Assembly: GCF_009741825.1 (NCBI RefSeq)
Contig: NZ_WPCA01000008.1
Span: 1-42,880, forward strand
DNA: 42,880 nt
Source of the DNA: Halapricum sp. CBA1109
Lineage (GTDB): Archaea; Halobacteriota; Halobacteria; Halobacteriales; Haloarculaceae
Direction: 5' to 3'
The notes beneath the pieces were generated by a model. It saw nothing but the letters and a program-made list of their open reading frames with translations. It did no database searches and was not told where the DNA came from. Below are positions 9,383 through 18,393 of the stretch, piece after piece (the first letter of the stretch is position 1; every line of letters starts with the position of its first letter). Both the position numbers and the translations under genes were made by a program.

Positions 9383-10230
9383 CTCCGAAAGCCGCGGTCC
9401 GTGACCGATTGATACGGCTCGCTGATCGTCTCGGCGTTGACAGCCTCTACCGCGCGGTGCTGGGGCGACACAGCGGCGCGCTTAACGGTCGGGTGCTGAC
9501 GTTCCACGAGATAGCGCCCGAGGAGGTCGATGCGTTCGATAGACTGCTCGACCTCCTCGTCTCGGAGTTCGACCCGGTCCCGCTCGGGACACTCGTCGAC
9601 TCGTTCCGCGGGGACGGCCCGACGACCGGCCCGCGGTCGGTCGCCGTGACGTTCGACGACGGCTTCGATAGCTGGTTGGACACCGTCGTTCCGTCGTTGC
9701 GGGCCCACGGCGTCCCCGCGACGTTCTTTCTCACGTCCGGGTTCGTCGACGCGGAGACGACCGCCGAGATGCACGCCTTCGCCCGCGAGAACCTCCGCCT
9801 CTCACCGACGACGAGCCTCGACTGGGACGACGTGGCGGCCCTCGCGGCGGACCCGCTGTTCGATATCGGGGGCCACACCCGGACTCATCCTGATCTCGGG
9901 GCCGTCTCGCCGGACGCCATCGAAGCGGAGGTCCGCGAGGACCGCGACCGTATCGAGGCGGCAACCGGCGTCGTTCCGCGGTTTTTCGCGTACCCGTTCG
10001 GCGCACCGTGGAACGTGCCGGCGGCCGCACGGGCGGCGGTCGCCGCGAGCGGCTACGACGCCGCGTTCACGCTCGAACCGGGCTACGTCACGGCGCGGAG
10101 CGACCCCTACCTCCTCCCCCGGGACGGGTCGGAACCGACGTTCTCGCCGGCGCTCCTCCGGGCACGGCTCCGGGGGAGTTACGATCCGATCAAACGCCCG
10201 CTGGACCGCATCCGCTCGTACGTCCGCTGA
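9379..10230 (+). CDS. Polysaccharide deacetylase-family protein (CE4 / NodB fold), 283 aa
   Basis: VAVTFDDGFDSWLDTVVPSL (near residue 88) is the first CE4 motif with the catalytic and metal Asp pair. DIGGHTRTHPDLG (near residue 166) is the second motif with the zinc-binding HxxxH, and FFAYPFGAPW corresponds to the third. The family removes N- or O-acetyl groups from amino-sugar polymers or lipid-linked sugars. No signal peptide is visible, so it may act on a cytosolic intermediate rather than the finished polymer. The ATG overlaps the stop of the phosphodiesterase-like gene (ATGA). It ends 16 nt before the convergent GT4 stop at 10247. Confidence 0.88.
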   Translation: MTPKAAVRDRLIRLADRLGVDSLYRAVLGRHSGALNGRVLTFHEIAPEEVDAFDRLLDLLVSEFDPVPLGTLVDSFRGDGPTTGPRSVAVTFDDGFDSWLDTVVPSLRAHGVPATFFLTSGFVDAETTAEMHAFARENLRLSPTTSLDWDDVAALAADPLFDIGGHTRTHPDLGAVSPDAIEAEVREDRDRIEAATGVVPRFFAYPFGAPWNVPAAARAAVAASGYDAAFTLEPGYVTARSDPYLLPRDGSEPTFSPALLRARLRGSYDPIKRPLDRIRSYVR

Positions 10231-10246
10231 CCGCTAGGCCTCCGAC

Positions 10247-11312
10247 TCAGTTCCTGCCGGCCCGGACCCGTTCGAGGTGTCCGACCATCGTGTCGATCAG
10301 TGCTGTGGCGCTGTGGTCGGCGACGACTCTCTCCCGGAGCACGTCCCAGCGCGTCGGTGTCAGCGTCCAGAAACGTCCCGAGACGGTCGACCAGTGCGTC
10401 CCGGTCGCCGGCCGGGAAGACGAGGTCGAAATCCAAACCCGACAACACCGGCTCGAATGCCTCGTTCGACGTGAGTACCGGTGTCTCGGTCGCCATCGCC
10501 TCCAGTACTACCTTGTCGAGGCTCCCGGTGTCGCTGACGTTGACGAGTATGCTCGCCCGGCGGTAGTGTTCCGGCACCTCGTGGTGGGGGACGCTCTCGT
10601 GGAAGACGACTGTATCATCTAAGCCCGCCGCCGACACCTGTCGCTGGAGGGTGCGGTAGTATCGGCGTTCTTCGGCGGTTCGCGGTCCGCCGACAAGGTC
10701 CAACTGGACGTTCCGGCCCGCCTCGACGAGGCGGCCGGTCGCCTCGACCAACCGCTCGTGGTGTTTGGACTCCGTCATCCGTCCGATGGAGAGAATCCGG
10801 TCGCGCCCGTCCGTCTCCGTCCCGTTCGGTGTGAACATCGTCGTGTCGATGCCGTGGCCGACCGGCGTCTTCTTCGCTGAGTCGAGGTCGAAGCTCTCCT
10901 CGGAGGCGGTGAAGAGAACGTCCGCCCTGTCGTGGGCGAACCGGATGTGCCGCGATAGCCCGGCGTGTGTCTTCCAGTACGCGAGGACCGTGTCGCCGAC
11001 AGCGTAGGGGAACGACAGCGTGACGTATATCTCACACATATGTGCGAAGATCACGTCGATATCGTGGCGTCGCTTCAGGCGGAACAGCGTCGACTGCATC
11101 CGGAGAAACTTCTCGGCCTTGCCGGCGCGCCCGTCGCCCGAGACGGGGTGGACCGACACCGAGTCGGGCAGGTCGTGTCGTCCCTCACGCAGACAGACCG
11201 CGTGGACGTGCTCCACCGACGGATGCGTCCCGAACAGTTCGAGCCAGCGATGAACGAACCCCAGGATGTCGCCGTCCCTGTCGACCTCCTGCGTGATGAA
11301 TACGATACGCAT
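10247..11312 (-). CDS. GT4-family glycosyltransferase, about 354 aa, frame break near 10346
   Basis: Starts MRIVFITQEVDRDGDILGFV and has SIGRMTESKHHERLVEA and VNVSDTGSLDKVVLEAMATE; the first Glu of EX7E is replaced by Asp. After FLDADTDAL the original frame becomes arginine-rich, while the shifted frame gives DVLRERVVADHSATALIDTM and ends LERVRAGRN at the TGA 10247-10249. Removing one base of the C run at 10345-10347 (a G run in the gene) restores 355 codons in one frame. The gene lies 52 nt downstream of another GT4 on the same strand and is probably part of the co-directional run 18264 to 10247. It is expected to act at the cytosolic membrane face; donor and acceptor are unknown. Confidence 0.84.
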
Positions 11313-11364
11313 ACGTCGTCGGTTATCCGGTGTAAACCGCCCGGGTCGAAAACCCTGTCGGCGG

Positions 11365-12489
11365 TCACCGCTCGACGGTCGCCCGGACCGACTCGACGTA
11401 CGCCACGCGCAATCGCTCGCGGTCGAACCGTTCTTCGAGGGCGTCCCGCGCCGCCGTTCCGAACCGCTCGCGCTCATCGGACCGTTCCAGCAGCCACGTG
11501 ACCCGGTCGGCTAACCCCGTCACAGAGGACTTCACGAACCCCGTCTCGCCGTCGGCGACGTTGTCGTGCGCCCCGGCGAACGGCGTGGCGACGACGGGCA
11601 GTCCGTTCATCCCCGCCTCGACGACGACCCGTGAGGTCCCCTCGTAGTTCGAGGTGATGAGGAACACGTCCGCACAGGCGTAGTACTCGCCGACGGTCTC
11701 CGGATCGACCCACCCGGTGAACACGACGTCGTCACCGAGGCCGGCGTCTTCGACCGCCGATTCGACGGCGTCGCGCCGCGGTCCGTCCCCGACCAACACG
11801 AACACGGGGTCGCGGTCGCTTCGCTCCCGAACCCTCGCTGCCACGTCGACCCACGTCCCGAGGTCCTTCGCGGCGACGAACCGCCCGACGAACAGCACGA
11901 CCGGTCGCTCGCCGAGGCCGTACTCCGACCTGACAGTCGAGTCCGCTGTGACGACACTGTCGAAGTCCATCGACACCGGGACGACATCCACCGGTACGTC
12001 CGCGGGGACGAACGCTGCCATCTTCCGCCGTTCGTACTCCGTCCCGACCCGCACCGCGTCCGAGCGTGGGACGACGAACCGCCCGAGGCGGTCGAACACT
12101 CGATGTTCCAGTGACTCGCCGACCCACGCCGGGTTGTCCAGAAAGTCCGTGTGGACCTGCGTGTGCAGAGCGAGGTCGAACCGTCTACTCAACAGCCACC
12201 CGACGAGTCCGACGGCGAAGGGGTCCTGTACGGTCACCACGTCGACGTCTTCGCGCTTGCAGTATCGCGCCCCGAGACGGTAGGCGTCCAGCAGGTAGTG
12301 ATACCGGGTCCGCGAGGCAGTCGGAGCGACGGTCAACGGCCCGTCGGTGTGTCCGGTGGCCGTATCGGAGTCTGTCTTCGTGACCACGTAGTAACGGTCG
12401 AACTCCTCGGCGTACTCCCGTTGGCGCTGCCACGGTTCGCTCCCTCGCTCGGCGATGGCCGCGTCTAGACTCAACGAGAGGACGTGCAC
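11365..12489 (-). CDS. GT4-family glycosyltransferase, 374 aa
   Basis: The N terminus is MHVLSLSLDAAIAERGSEPW. The middle segment DVVTVQDPFAVGLVGWLL is typical of the acceptor domain, and the second domain has VVLFVGRFVAAKDLGTWV, then NYEGTSRVVVEAGMNGLPVV with the EX7E pair intact. The length is normal for GT4. The GTG at 12489 is chosen because a TATA-like box (12511-12518) lies 22-29 nt upstream. It is followed after 52 nt by a second GT4, suggesting consecutive sugar additions. The product is soluble or membrane-associated, with no predicted transmembrane helix. Confidence 0.9.
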   Translation of the reverse strand: MHVLSLSLDAAIAERGSEPWQRQREYAEEFDRYYVVTKTDSDTATGHTDGPLTVAPTASRTRYHYLLDAYRLGARYCKREDVDVVTVQDPFAVGLVGWLLSRRFDLALHTQVHTDFLDNPAWVGESLEHRVFDRLGRFVVPRSDAVRVGTEYERRKMAAFVPADVPVDVVPVSMDFDSVVTADSTVRSEYGLGERPVVLFVGRFVAAKDLGTWVDVAARVRERSDRDPVFVLVGDGPRRDAVESAVEDAGLGDDVVFTGWVDPETVGEYYACADVFLITSNYEGTSRVVVEAGMNGLPVVATPFAGAHDNVADGETGFVKSSVTGLADRVTWLLERSDERERFGTAARDALEERFDRERLRVAYVESVRATVER

Positions 12490-12510
12490 ACGGACCTTTC
12501 GACGGTGCTG

Positions 12511-12518
12511 TACAAAAA
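12511..12518 (-). promoter_or_regulatory. TATA-like box of the GT4 gene at 12489
   Basis: TTTTTGTA on the minus strand, 22-29 nt before the GTG start. Confidence 0.45.
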
Positions 12519-12601
12519 TGGCTTCGGGACCCCCCGCTCGGAGACGACGGTCGAATCAGGTTGGCTTCGACCGTATCACCCCTCATTTCGACTGCACGAC
12601 A

Positions 12602-14314
12602 CTACTTCTCGACGATGATGTCCTCGATGACCAACACGTCCAACCCCATCCCGTAGAAGTCCCGAACTGCTTCCTTCGGCGTCGTCACTATCGGTTCCCC
12701 GTGGTCGTTGAACGACGTGTTTAACACAGCGGGCACGCCCGTTATGTTCTCGAACTCGGAGATAAGACCGTGGTACCGCGGGTTCTGTTCCTCGGTGACC
12801 GTCTGGGGGCGGGTCGTGGTATCCCCCGGGTGGACGACCGCCGCGAGGTCCTCCCGTCGTTCGGGGACGGTATCGAACGTCTGTATCATATAGGGAGACG
12901 CCTCGTCGTCGACGAGGTAGTCCGACGCGGCCTCGGCGAGTATCGACGGCGCAAACGGCCGCCACTCCTCCCGGTTTTTCACGTACCGGTTCACCCGGTC
13001 TCTCGACGTTGCCGTGCGCGGGTCCGCGAGGATGCTTCGATTCCCCAGCGCCCGGGGTCCCATCTCTTGGCGGCCCTGCATCCATCCCACCAGATCACCG
13101 TCCGCTATCCGCTCGGCAGTGTATCGCTCGACATCTTCCCTTCGCGTGTACGATAGCTTGTTGTTTTCGAGGAGCGTCGTGACGGTCTCTGTGTCGGGTG
13201 ATTCCCCCCAGTACACGTCTCGCATCGGTTCGACTGACTGCGGATCGGTCTCTAGCCACCCCGCGCCGAGAGCGAGGCCGGCGTCGTGTGCGACCGGTTG
13301 GATGAAGAGGTTCTCGACGGGATCCGTCTCTCTCACCCGCTTGTTCATCTTGCAGTTCAGTGCGACCCCACCCGAGAGCGCGACGTCGTGGATGCCCGTC
13401 CGGGTGGTGTGGCGTCGAACGAGTCCGCTGACGGTCTCCTCTAGGAGTTTCTGGGCTGTGTGTGCCAGATCCTTCTCGAACTGTTGGAACTCCTCCCCGC
13501 GTTGTTTCGCCGGTCGGTCGAACAACTCCTCGAGGGAGGTGACGCCCGCTTCGATGCCGTTCGACGTGAGTGTACGCACGTCGTAGTCGGGACCGAAATC
13601 GGCGACGCTCCGGAGACGGGACTCTATCGTGTCGTTTCGCTCCCCGTACGGCGCGAGTCCCATTATCTTCCCTTCACCGTTGAACGACTCGTAGCCAAGG
13701 TATTCGGTTACGATCCCGTAGAAGTGCCCCAGACTGTTGGGATGAGCAAAGGTTCGCCGCCGTTCGAGTCCGCTCTCGGACCCGGTCCAGACGACCGTCG
13801 AGTCGAACTCGCCCCGCCCGTCCATCGTGATCACGACAGCGGTATCGAACGGACTCGGATGAAACGCGCTCGCCGCGTGACACAGGTGGTGTGATCGATG
13901 GTTGATCGGCGGTATCGGGGACCCGATTGCCTCGAGTTCACTCCTCACTTTCTCGTCCGGAAAGAACTGATCGCGCACGACGTCCTTCGCTCGGGAGACG
14001 ATGTTCCACCCACGTATCCCGAGGTGGGACTGCTCCGACACGGTACTCTTTAGGTCGTGCCGTAACCGTTTGTGGTGCAGTTCCGGATCGTACGGCAGTA
14101 CGACCTTGTGGACGTCCGGAAGGGAGATGTCCGCATACCGAAGGGCGGCGCGAATCGCGTTCCCCGGAAACGACCCCGGCGCGTGTTTGTCCCTCGTGTA
14201 TCGCTCCTCTTCGGCCCCAAACAATAGCCGTCCGTCGTCGAACAGCGCGACACTCGGGTCGTGGTAGCCGTACGGGCCGATTGCGGGTTTACACGCGAGC
14301 GTATATTTTGACAC
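12602..14314 (-). CDS. O-carbamoyltransferase (NodU/CmcH/TobZ family), 570 aa
   Basis: The N-terminal Kae1-like domain has GYHDPSVALFDDGRLLFGAE, then INHRSHHLCHAASAFHPSPF with the metal-binding HxxxH pattern, MDGRGEFDST, and NGEGKIMGLAPYG. The nucleotide-binding element is DVALSGGVALNCKMN. The C-terminal YrdC-unrelated domain has GRQEMGPRALGNRSILADPR and NTSFNDHGEPIVTTP. All of these are hallmarks of enzymes that make carbamoyl-adenylate from carbamoyl phosphate and ATP and transfer the carbamoyl group to a hydroxyl, often of a sugar. In this locus the likely acceptor is a glycan residue. The GTG start at 14314 follows a TATA box at 14337-14343. The full family length is present and no damage is visible. 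Confidence 0.93.
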   Translation of the reverse strand: MSKYTLACKPAIGPYGYHDPSVALFDDGRLLFGAEEERYTRDKHAPGSFPGNAIRAALRYADISLPDVHKVVLPYDPELHHKRLRHDLKSTVSEQSHLGIRGWNIVSRAKDVVRDQFFPDEKVRSELEAIGSPIPPINHRSHHLCHAASAFHPSPFDTAVVITMDGRGEFDSTVVWTGSESGLERRRTFAHPNSLGHFYGIVTEYLGYESFNGEGKIMGLAPYGERNDTIESRLRSVADFGPDYDVRTLTSNGIEAGVTSLEELFDRPAKQRGEEFQQFEKDLAHTAQKLLEETVSGLVRRHTTRTGIHDVALSGGVALNCKMNKRVRETDPVENLFIQPVAHDAGLALGAGWLETDPQSVEPMRDVYWGESPDTETVTTLLENNKLSYTRREDVERYTAERIADGDLVGWMQGRQEMGPRALGNRSILADPRTATSRDRVNRYVKNREEWRPFAPSILAEAASDYLVDDEASPYMIQTFDTVPERREDLAAVVHPGDTTTRPQTVTEEQNPRYHGLISEFENITGVPAVLNTSFNDHGEPIVTTPKEAVRDFYGMGLDVLVIEDIIVEK

Positions 14315-14336
14315 ACTACGAATGAGCGAGATACTT

Positions 14337-14343
14337 CATATAA
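14337..14343 (-). promoter_or_regulatory. TATA box of the carbamoyltransferase gene
   Basis: TTATATG on the minus strand, 23-29 nt before the GTG at 14314. The gene therefore has its own leaderless promoter within a co-directional gene run. Confidence 0.55.
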
Positions 14344-14366
14344 CTCTGGTGGGCGACCACGGACGT

Positions 14367-15272
14367 TCACTCGTCGTAGCCGAGGTCCCGTAGCCGCTCT
14401 TTGATCACGGAGAAGTCAGTCGCGTCATCGTCCTCGACCGGTGGCTCCGCGACGATCCGCCGGCGGTCGCCGGACTCGTAGACTAGCCACGGCACTTTGA
14501 CGAGTTCCTCGACGTAGGTGCCGTGGGGATGTCCCCACATTCGGACCGGGATCGGAAAGCTCCGTTCGCCCAGCAGATGCCCGTGGTCGGCGGTGACGAC
14601 CGTCTTCCCGTCCAGAGCGGTCAGTAACTCCCGGACGTGTGGAATCGCACGACGGAGGTTGTTCTCGTAGGACTGTCTGAGGTCTGCAGCGGTGACGTCT
14701 ATCTCGTCGCGGACGTACTGCTTGTATGGGTTTCCGTCCCGTTCGAGCGCTTCCGTCGCCGGGTCGATGAACGGGAGGTGGGGCTGTGTGTAATGGATCA
14801 GCAGGCGCTTGTTCGGATACGTCGCCGCCGCCTGCAGTGCGTGTTCCGTCGTCGTCTCCGGGAGGATACAGTTCCGGCCGTCCTCGGCGGTCCAGAAGTT
14901 GTCGAGGTCCTCCCACAACCGAACCACCTTGTGGAAGTGTATCTCGGACTCGTCGACGACCCGGTGTAACTGCGGTGTCGCGGTCACGTAGATGGTGTCC
15001 GTGAGGTCACGACCCGCTATCGCCGACCGAACGAACTCGCTCGTCATCGACCCGAGGGACTGTCGGGACTCCAAGCGGCCCGGCAGGCCATCGACTCGTT
15101 CGAGATAATCGTACCGACACGCGTCGAGGAGGACGAGAGTGTCCCAGTCTTCGTCGAAGAAGTTGGTGCCGTCGGGGTTCTGACGGCGTGTATACAGGCG
15201 TGTGTGGTAGGCGCGGTTACACCGCTCGATCCACTTCTTGACGGCTGCGGCGAGCGGCCCTTTCTCTATCAT
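14367..15272 (-). CDS. Small sulfatase-like AP-superfamily protein, 301 aa
   Basis: Clear relative of the genes at 1082 and 18394. It has the metal strand TLVLLDACRYDYLERV, the nucleophile segment LGSMTSEFV, the YVTATPQ motif, HYTQPHLPFI, and the C-terminal metal site VVTADHGHLLGE. The protein ends RLRDLGYDE. It starts MIEKGPLAAAVKKW with no signal peptide. It is much shorter than ordinary sulfatases (450-550) and lacks the formylglycine motif, so calling it a sulfatase would be misleading; it is best described as a Ser/Thr-nucleophile AP-fold enzyme of unknown substrate. It is preceded by another AP-fold gene (57-nt gap) and followed by the carbamoyltransferase gene (52-nt gap). Confidence 0.87.
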   Translation of the reverse strand: MIEKGPLAAAVKKWIERCNRAYHTRLYTRRQNPDGTNFFDEDWDTLVLLDACRYDYLERVDGLPGRLESRQSLGSMTSEFVRSAIAGRDLTDTIYVTATPQLHRVVDESEIHFHKVVRLWEDLDNFWTAEDGRNCILPETTTEHALQAAATYPNKRLLIHYTQPHLPFIDPATEALERDGNPYKQYVRDEIDVTAADLRQSYENNLRRAIPHVRELLTALDGKTVVTADHGHLLGERSFPIPVRMWGHPHGTYVEELVKVPWLVYESGDRRRIVAEPPVEDDDATDFSVIKERLRDLGYDE

Positions 15273-15329
15273 CCGGAGATTCGTCTCAACACTGCAGGCA
15301 GACGTATTTCACTGTGGCGGTGGCGACTC

Positions 15330-16775
15330 TCATTCGAGATATCCCAGATCACGGAGGTTTGACCGGGAGCCAGCGTCGAGTTCAACGTTCTCGTCTCCAG
15401 TCTTGAAGGTCGGCGACAACGTCTCGAACAGTCGGTCTCGGAGCCGAGAGACGACACTCTCTTCGGGATCTTCGACCCGTTCGTCAGACGGTTGTCTGTA
15501 CAAGAACTCTTCCCCGGCGGAGGTCACGACGAACCGGTACTGTTCGGTGCGTATCTGTTTCCGTCCGACCCGGAACTGCTCGTACCTTTCCGAGGACATA
15601 TACTTCGTGTGCCCTCCTTGTTCCTCGTATCGTGAGCCGTATTCGGCGAAGACGGCGTCCCGTTTCCCCGTGTCGAACATCGACTGCCCGTCGGTTGTCC
15701 CGGGGGCATCGATCCCCGTGAGATCACACACTGTCTCGAAGAGATCGACCAGCGACACGAGATCGGATCGCCGCTCCCCCTCGGGAACACCCGGACCAGC
15801 GATGACCAACGGGACGTGCAGTACCTCGTCGTGGAGCAAGTGGCTGTGGACGATGAGACCGCGTTCTCCGAAGTTCTCACCGTGGTCCGACATAACGACG
15901 ACAATTGTATTCTGTGTATTGTTCTCGATCCAGTCTAGGAACGTTCCGAGGACGTCGTCGAAGTACTTGATTCCTGCCCGGTACCACCTCCTGAGTATGT
16001 CCATCTCGCTGTCGTTGAGGTACGACGGGTCGGCGAGATACTGCGCAATCCCGTCTGTGGTCTGTGCGTCGTACAGCCGATCCGAACGGACGTTCTCGGC
16101 GACGACACGCTCGTCGCCGAAGAGATGTTCCAGCACGTACCAACGGGGTCGTCGTAGTTCCGGCGTCGCGGTCTCCTTGTACGGTCGTGGTGGGTTGTAC
16201 GGCGTGTGTGCGATGGTCGTGTTGAGCAGAGCGAAAAAGGGAGACGTCAGTTCGCGCTCGATTTTCGACTGCAGGATGTCGAACTTCAACTGCGTGAGAG
16301 AGTCCGGCCCGCGGAAGGCCGTTCTGAGGAAATCACGCAGCAACGGTCCCCTGAGGGTGGGATCTCTGAACAGCGTCGAGAGATAGGAGGTCGATAGCTT
16401 CGGCGGTTTGTCCCCGGTGTACGTCTCGAAATACTCGTCGAAACCGCGGTCGTAGCCGTACGCCGAGCCCATCTTTGCCGGACCGGGGATACCGAACGTA
16501 TCGTAGCCGGCATCGGCGAACCACTCTCCGAGTACGGGAGTGTCCGCCGGGAGCGCATTGGCTCCGAGGACACCTGATCGAGACGGGTACTGACCGGTGA
16601 AGATACCGCCGTGAGATATCGACGTGTTCGGACCGACAGCGTACGCGTTCTCGAACAGCGTTCCTCGTTCCGCGAGTGATTCTATCGCGGGCGTCGCCGT
16701 TTCACCACCGTAACAGGAGATGAAATCCGGCCGCACGGCGTCGGCGATCAGTACGACGACGTTCGGAGCGTCCAT
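15330..16775 (-). CDS. Sulfatase-like AP-superfamily protein, 481 aa
   Basis: Begins MDAPNVVVLIADAVRPDF with the metal Asp at residue 12. The nucleophile region AVGPNTSISHGGIFTGQYPS has Thr or Ser in place of Cys-x-Pro-x-Arg. The sequence continues NTTIAHTPYNPPRPY, then VVVMSDHGENFGERGLIVHS with the DHG metal site, and ends SNLRDLGYLE. The length matches the usual sulfatase fold and there is no signal peptide, so a cytosolic location is inferred. The ATG at 16775 lies 43 nt after the stop of the flippase gene, so the two are probably co-transcribed. That position suggests modification of a glycan or lipid-linked precursor before or during export, but the substrate is not evident. Confidence 0.9.
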   Translation of the reverse strand: MDAPNVVVLIADAVRPDFISCYGGETATPAIESLAERGTLFENAYAVGPNTSISHGGIFTGQYPSRSGVLGANALPADTPVLGEWFADAGYDTFGIPGPAKMGSAYGYDRGFDEYFETYTGDKPPKLSTSYLSTLFRDPTLRGPLLRDFLRTAFRGPDSLTQLKFDILQSKIERELTSPFFALLNTTIAHTPYNPPRPYKETATPELRRPRWYVLEHLFGDERVVAENVRSDRLYDAQTTDGIAQYLADPSYLNDSEMDILRRWYRAGIKYFDDVLGTFLDWIENNTQNTIVVVMSDHGENFGERGLIVHSHLLHDEVLHVPLVIAGPGVPEGERRSDLVSLVDLFETVCDLTGIDAPGTTDGQSMFDTGKRDAVFAEYGSRYEEQGGHTKYMSSERYEQFRVGRKQIRTEQYRFVVTSAGEEFLYRQPSDERVEDPEESVVSRLRDRLFETLSPTFKTGDENVELDAGSRSNLRDLGYLE

Positions 16776-16818
16776 ATGTCTCCGACGGACGGCAGCGAGC
16801 AATTTCTTTCTGTCGGCA

Positions 16819-18264
16819 TCACCCACCCACGAACCGCCGAACGAGAGCGATATCCTGCTTCGACACGACCCCCGTCCCGTACAGAGCTCCGAAGTACAGT
16901 GTGGCACTCGCCGAGACGACAACCACGACGGAAAGCAGTCCTTGGGCGAACTGCTCTACTGTGAGTACGAACCCTGTCATCGCTACGGCGGGGATACCGA
17001 ACCTAACTACCCCGCTGGGAGTCGGTAGGTCGCTCGTAACGTATCGTGTCTGGTACCACAGGCCGACGACGAGGATTGTACACTGCTGTACTGCGTATCC
17101 CGCCGCGACGAGTGTGATGGATCCGAAGAGCGCTCCGAGAGCGACGGTACCCAACAACAGTCCCGATGCGACGGTGTACGTCAGTGTGTCCAGTAGAGCG
17201 TCGTCACGGGCGACGAAGACCGGTGAGGCCGGAACTGCGAGCGTCTGGAGTCCGAACGCGATCAGAAAGGTCGCGGTTGTCAACTCACTCAGACGGTACT
17301 GGGGACCGAAGACGGCCCCAACTATCTGTGTCCCGAGGAGACTGCCACCGACGACCATCGGAACCACGAGGACCGTGGCGAATCGGTAGTACCGGGTGAG
17401 CAAGTTGTCGATTCCCTCCCCCTCGTCCAACCGCTTGCTCAACTTCGGGAGGAGCATCGTCGAGAACGGGCGACTGAACAGCTGAAACACCGTCGAAAAC
17501 GTGAACAGCACCGACCACCCGCCGAAGACGGCCGTCCCGAACGCCGAGATGACGACAGCGTCGGGCACTTTCCCCTGTGCCTGCTTGACTACCGTCTGCG
17601 GGGCGAGTGGGAGCGAGATAGCCCGTGCCGACGACCACAGGCCACGAAAGTCCGGTCGGGCGAACAGCACCGACGAGAGTCGCCACAGGAGAATCGCTAT
17701 CGAGAGCCCCCGAGCGACGACGTACAGTCCGAGTGCGACCGGTGCGGTCAACAGACTGGTGAAAAATAGTCCCACTACTGCCAACAAGAAGACAACTTCC
17801 GAAACGAGGACGGCCCCGCTGTAGAGATCGAATCGATCCAGTGACTTCGACAGTGTCAGGCCGAACTGGTACAGAGCAGTCGTCGCGACGAACAGACAGA
17901 CGACGAGGACGTTCGACCGAATGAACTCGAAAATCCCGGGGGCGACCCAATCGAAGACACCCGATACGCTGACGGCGACGACGACGAGTACCGAGAGGCC
18001 GACGAAGGCCCCAAGCGTCGCCGCTGCGGCCGCGACTAACGATGCTTGGTCGTCAGCCGTCATCTCCGGGAGTCGCTTCTCGACCAATGTCGAGAGGTTC
18101 AGGATACCCCTGATAGTGAGGACGAGCGACGATACGACAAAGACCGATCGGTAGAGTCCGAAACTGGACGGTGTCAGTGCCCGTGTCAGCAACGGCACGG
18201 TGACGAACGATGCCCCGCGTGCAACGGTTTCGGCGACTGATACTCGACGGAGGTCCTGAAGCAT
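16819..18264 (-). CDS. Wzx/RfbX-type polysaccharide flippase (MOP superfamily), 481 aa
   Basis: A strongly hydrophobic protein with roughly twelve to fourteen membrane segments. The N terminus MLQDLRRVSVAETVARGASF followed by VPLLTRALTPSSFGLY is the usual start of the polysaccharide-transporter family, where an A-L-x-P-x-x-F-G-x-Y element closes the first helix. Charged loops such as LSKRLDEGEGIDNLLTRYYR separate the helices. Such proteins move lipid-linked oligosaccharides across the membrane. It is the first gene of a minus-strand run (flippase, two AP-fold genes, carbamoyltransferase, two GT4 genes). It faces the 18394 gene divergently; no convincing TATA box was found for this side of the 129-nt gap. 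Confidence 0.88.
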   Translation of the reverse strand: MLQDLRRVSVAETVARGASFVTVPLLTRALTPSSFGLYRSVFVVSSLVLTIRGILNLSTLVEKRLPEMTADDQASLVAAAAATLGAFVGLSVLVVVAVSVSGVFDWVAPGIFEFIRSNVLVVCLFVATTALYQFGLTLSKSLDRFDLYSGAVLVSEVVFLLAVVGLFFTSLLTAPVALGLYVVARGLSIAILLWRLSSVLFARPDFRGLWSSARAISLPLAPQTVVKQAQGKVPDAVVISAFGTAVFGGWSVLFTFSTVFQLFSRPFSTMLLPKLSKRLDEGEGIDNLLTRYYRFATVLVVPMVVGGSLLGTQIVGAVFGPQYRLSELTTATFLIAFGLQTLAVPASPVFVARDDALLDTLTYTVASGLLLGTVALGALFGSITLVAAGYAVQQCTILVVGLWYQTRYVTSDLPTPSGVVRFGIPAVAMTGFVLTVEQFAQGLLSVVVVVSASATLYFGALYGTGVVSKQDIALVRRFVGG

Positions 18265-18363
18265 TGTCTGAGGCTGCCTCTTGGCTTTGCGCGTTAGTCT
18301 TGTCGACTACGTATCAACTACACACAATATCGACCGTATCGGCCTATCAAATTCGCTAACACA

Positions 18364-18371
18364 TAAATATA
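18364..18371 (+). promoter_or_regulatory. TATA box deciding the start at 18394
   Basis: TAAATATA, 23-30 nt before the ATG at 18394. It argues against the in-frame GTG at 18373. Confidence 0.6.
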
Positions 18372-18393
18372 GGTGCGATCAATATCTGGACTG

